Below, piece by piece: positions 5,769 to 7,079 of a stretch of DNA of 7,079 bases. The notes below the pieces were generated by a model. That model was not told the origin of the DNA. It was given only the letters and a program-made list of their open reading frames with translations, and made no database searches. The DNA lies in NCBI GenBank assembly GCA_002342985.1, contig DDRC01000039.1:377-7455 (forward strand), read 5' to 3'. A program made the translations under genes and the position numbers. This stretch comes from Flavobacteriales bacterium UBA2426 (GTDB lineage: Bacteria > Bacteroidota > Bacteroidia > Flavobacteriales_F > PHOS-HE28). The number at the start of each line of letters is the position of its first letter. The first letter of the stretch is position 1.

Positions 5769-7079
5769 CAACGGAATTCATAATCGTACCCCTCCAGCTG
5801 GCTCAGCAGGGTCTGCGGCGCATCGGTTGCCGTGATGCGGCCTTCCACCTTCGGTGCCACCGGGCTGAACTTGCCGAAGTACTCGCGCAGGATGGTGTGC
5901 ATCGTGACGTTCGCACGGCGCGGGTTCTTCACCTTCTCCAGTCGGCACAGGGTGTCATCGGGATCGCCCTCGCGCTCGCACGCGGCGATCAGGTAGGTTT
6001 TGTTGCGGTCAATGGGCTTGCCGCCGATTTTGATCCAGTTGACGCGCTTGCCGAGGTCGTTGTGCATGGTGAAGTTGGCCGTCATGCCCTTGAAGCGCAC
6101 CACCCAGCCGCCGAAGCGCTTGGCAGGATCCTTCGCGAACACGTTGTGCAGTTCCTTCTCCAGCCAGTTCCAGAGCTGTTCCCCCGTGGCCTCGCCGTAC
6201 TTGGCCTCGCTGTCCACGGGGATCATGCTCCACAGGTCGTCGTTGGTGATGGGCGTAGGGTTCTTGCCGTCGGCCACGATCGGCGGGCAGAAGCGGAAGC
6301 CGTTGCTGATGGCCACATCGGGCTTCAGTTTCCACATGATGGCGTCCGTGATCAGGTTGTCCATCGGGTTCTCGATCACGTAGTAGCGCACCAGTGTGTT
6401 CTTCGTGCTGCCCACCACCGTGCTGAGCTCCTCCTGGTAGGGCGCGCTCACTTCGTCCACGAGCTGCAGCATGCCCTTGTCGGCCGGGTACTTCTCGGGG
6501 TCCGCATCGAGAAGTTCGTAGTGGCTGTCCTTCACCTGGCCGTTCTCCACCACCACGTCCAGCCGCGCCACGAAGGAGCCGAAGGCACCGGGCTCCACCA
6601 CCTTGCTGTACTTCGCTTCGATGGGCTTGCGCACGCGTTCGTGCGTGTCGGCGCCCAGGATGAGGTCGGCGCCCGCCACCTCGGGCTTGTTGGCCAGATC
6701 CACCTGCTGGCCCAGTCCCATGTGGGTGACGAGGAAGACCATGGCGCAGCCCTCGTAATCGCGCAGGATGCGGATGTAGCGCGCCACGTTCTGCTCGGGC
6801 TTGGTGAATTTGATGCCGCAGCTGTACGCCGGCGACTGGCGCTTGGGCGTGAGGGGATCGTTGTAGCCGATGAAGCCGATCTTGACACCGGCCACAACCT
6901 TGGTCCAGTAAGGCTGGAAGATCATCTCGCCCGCCATGTCGGCGGTGGGGTCCACCATGTCGCCGCAGTAGTCGGCCAGGGGCTCGTGCCACATGTTGGC
7001 GCAGATCTTCGCGCCCCGGTAGCCGCCCAGGTCCTTCAGCATGTTCTCCTTGCCGTACACCACCTCCCAGTTGCCGGGC
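5768..7079 (-). CDS. soxB: SoxB-like thiosulfohydrolase / 5'-nucleotidase family protein (5' end outside window)
   Basis: The visible 436 residues run off the right edge; a full SoxB is about 560, so the N-terminal D-x-H metal motif and any Tat signal are missing. SoxB is a periplasmic two-manganese enzyme that hydrolyses sulfate from the SoxY-bound S-sulfonate. Seen here are PGNWEVVYG at the edge (5'-nucleotidases have GNHE, SoxB GHWEFTYG), FQPYWTKVVAGVKIGFIGYNDPLTP, and the metal-ligand loop VTHMGLGQQVDLA (about 6690-6730). GADLILGADTHER (about 6632-6670) replaces GHTH. The C-terminal substrate domain has AISNGFRFCPPI, ITNDDLWSMIPVDSEAKYGEATGEQLWNWLE, the FGGWVVRFKGMTANF block and CEREGDPDDTLCR. 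The Trp in NWE and the FQPY/TP region favour SoxB over nucleotidases. No Sox partner gene is visible, so a nucleotide or sugar-nucleotide phosphatase remains possible. The superfamily is near certain; SoxB identity is moderate. Confidence 0.72.
   Translation of the reverse strand, partial: PGNWEVVYGKENMLKDLGGYRGAKICANMWHEPLADYCGDMVDPTADMAGEMIFQPYWTKVVAGVKIGFIGYNDPLTPKRQSPAYSCGIKFTKPEQNVARYIRILRDYEGCAMVFLVTHMGLGQQVDLANKPEVAGADLILGADTHERVRKPIEAKYSKVVEPGAFGSFVARLDVVVENGQVKDSHYELLDADPEKYPADKGMLQLVDEVSAPYQEELSTVVGSTKNTLVRYYVIENPMDNLITDAIMWKLKPDVAISNGFRFCPPIVADGKNPTPITNDDLWSMIPVDSEAKYGEATGEQLWNWLEKELHNVFAKDPAKRFGGWVVRFKGMTANFTMHNDLGKRVNWIKIGGKPIDRNKTYLIAACEREGDPDDTLCRLEKVKNPRRANVTMHTILREYFGKFSPVAPKVEGRITATDAPQTLLSQLEGYDYEFR

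Noticed and set aside
7061..7063. GTG at 7063 as start of the SoxB-like gene
   Set aside because: The frame continues to the window edge as PGNWE, which is part of the conserved metal-site motif, so the real start lies outside.

Overview
The window is a GC-rich, densely packed bacterial chromosome segment with no RNA gene, mobile element or CRISPR array, and no gene-free stretch over 300 bases. A high-GC member of the Bacteroidota, perhaps Flavobacteriales, is the best guess. The reasons are the small two-helix Cys protein beside a rhodanese, the OprD-like porin, the lack of clear Shine-Dalgarno sequences, and two -7-like elements ending in CTTTG/CTTCG. This placement is an inference.

Left part, + strand (1-1287): the C-terminal 202 residues of class II fumarase (fumC), overlapping by 4 nt an exported protein of the acetolactate decarboxylase family. 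These two genes converge on everything else. A hairpin with a GAAA loop and a pyrimidine tail (1294-1325) closes the opposing minus-strand cluster.

Right part, - strand, read from 7079 down to 1352: a SoxB-like binuclear metallohydrolase (5' end outside the window); Dps, sharing one base with its stop codon (TGATG); a secreted DsrE-family protein; an OprD-like outer-membrane porin 3 nt later; a single-domain cytoplasmic rhodanese; a small two-helix membrane protein; thioredoxin; a Prx6-type peroxiredoxin; and a rhodanese lipoprotein. Apart from the two short gaps described next, the genes overlap or lie 3-43 nt apart, so they look like one operon or a few nested ones.

The two larger gaps (5215-5270 before dsrE, 3290-3363 before the cytoplasmic rhodanese) hold the same design: a CRP/FNR-like palindrome sharing GTGACGCG..TCAC on the + strand, then exactly 21 bp, then GACCTTYG. 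This suggests one regulator drives two internal promoters of the cluster.

Working model (inference): a porin admits a sulfur anion. SoxB-like and DsrE proteins process sulfur outside the cytoplasm. Rhodaneses and the two-helix protein pass on or detoxify sulfane sulfur, and thioredoxin supplies reductant. Dps and peroxiredoxin protect against iron and peroxide. SoxXA, SoxYZ and SoxCD are not in the window, so a full Sox pathway cannot be claimed.
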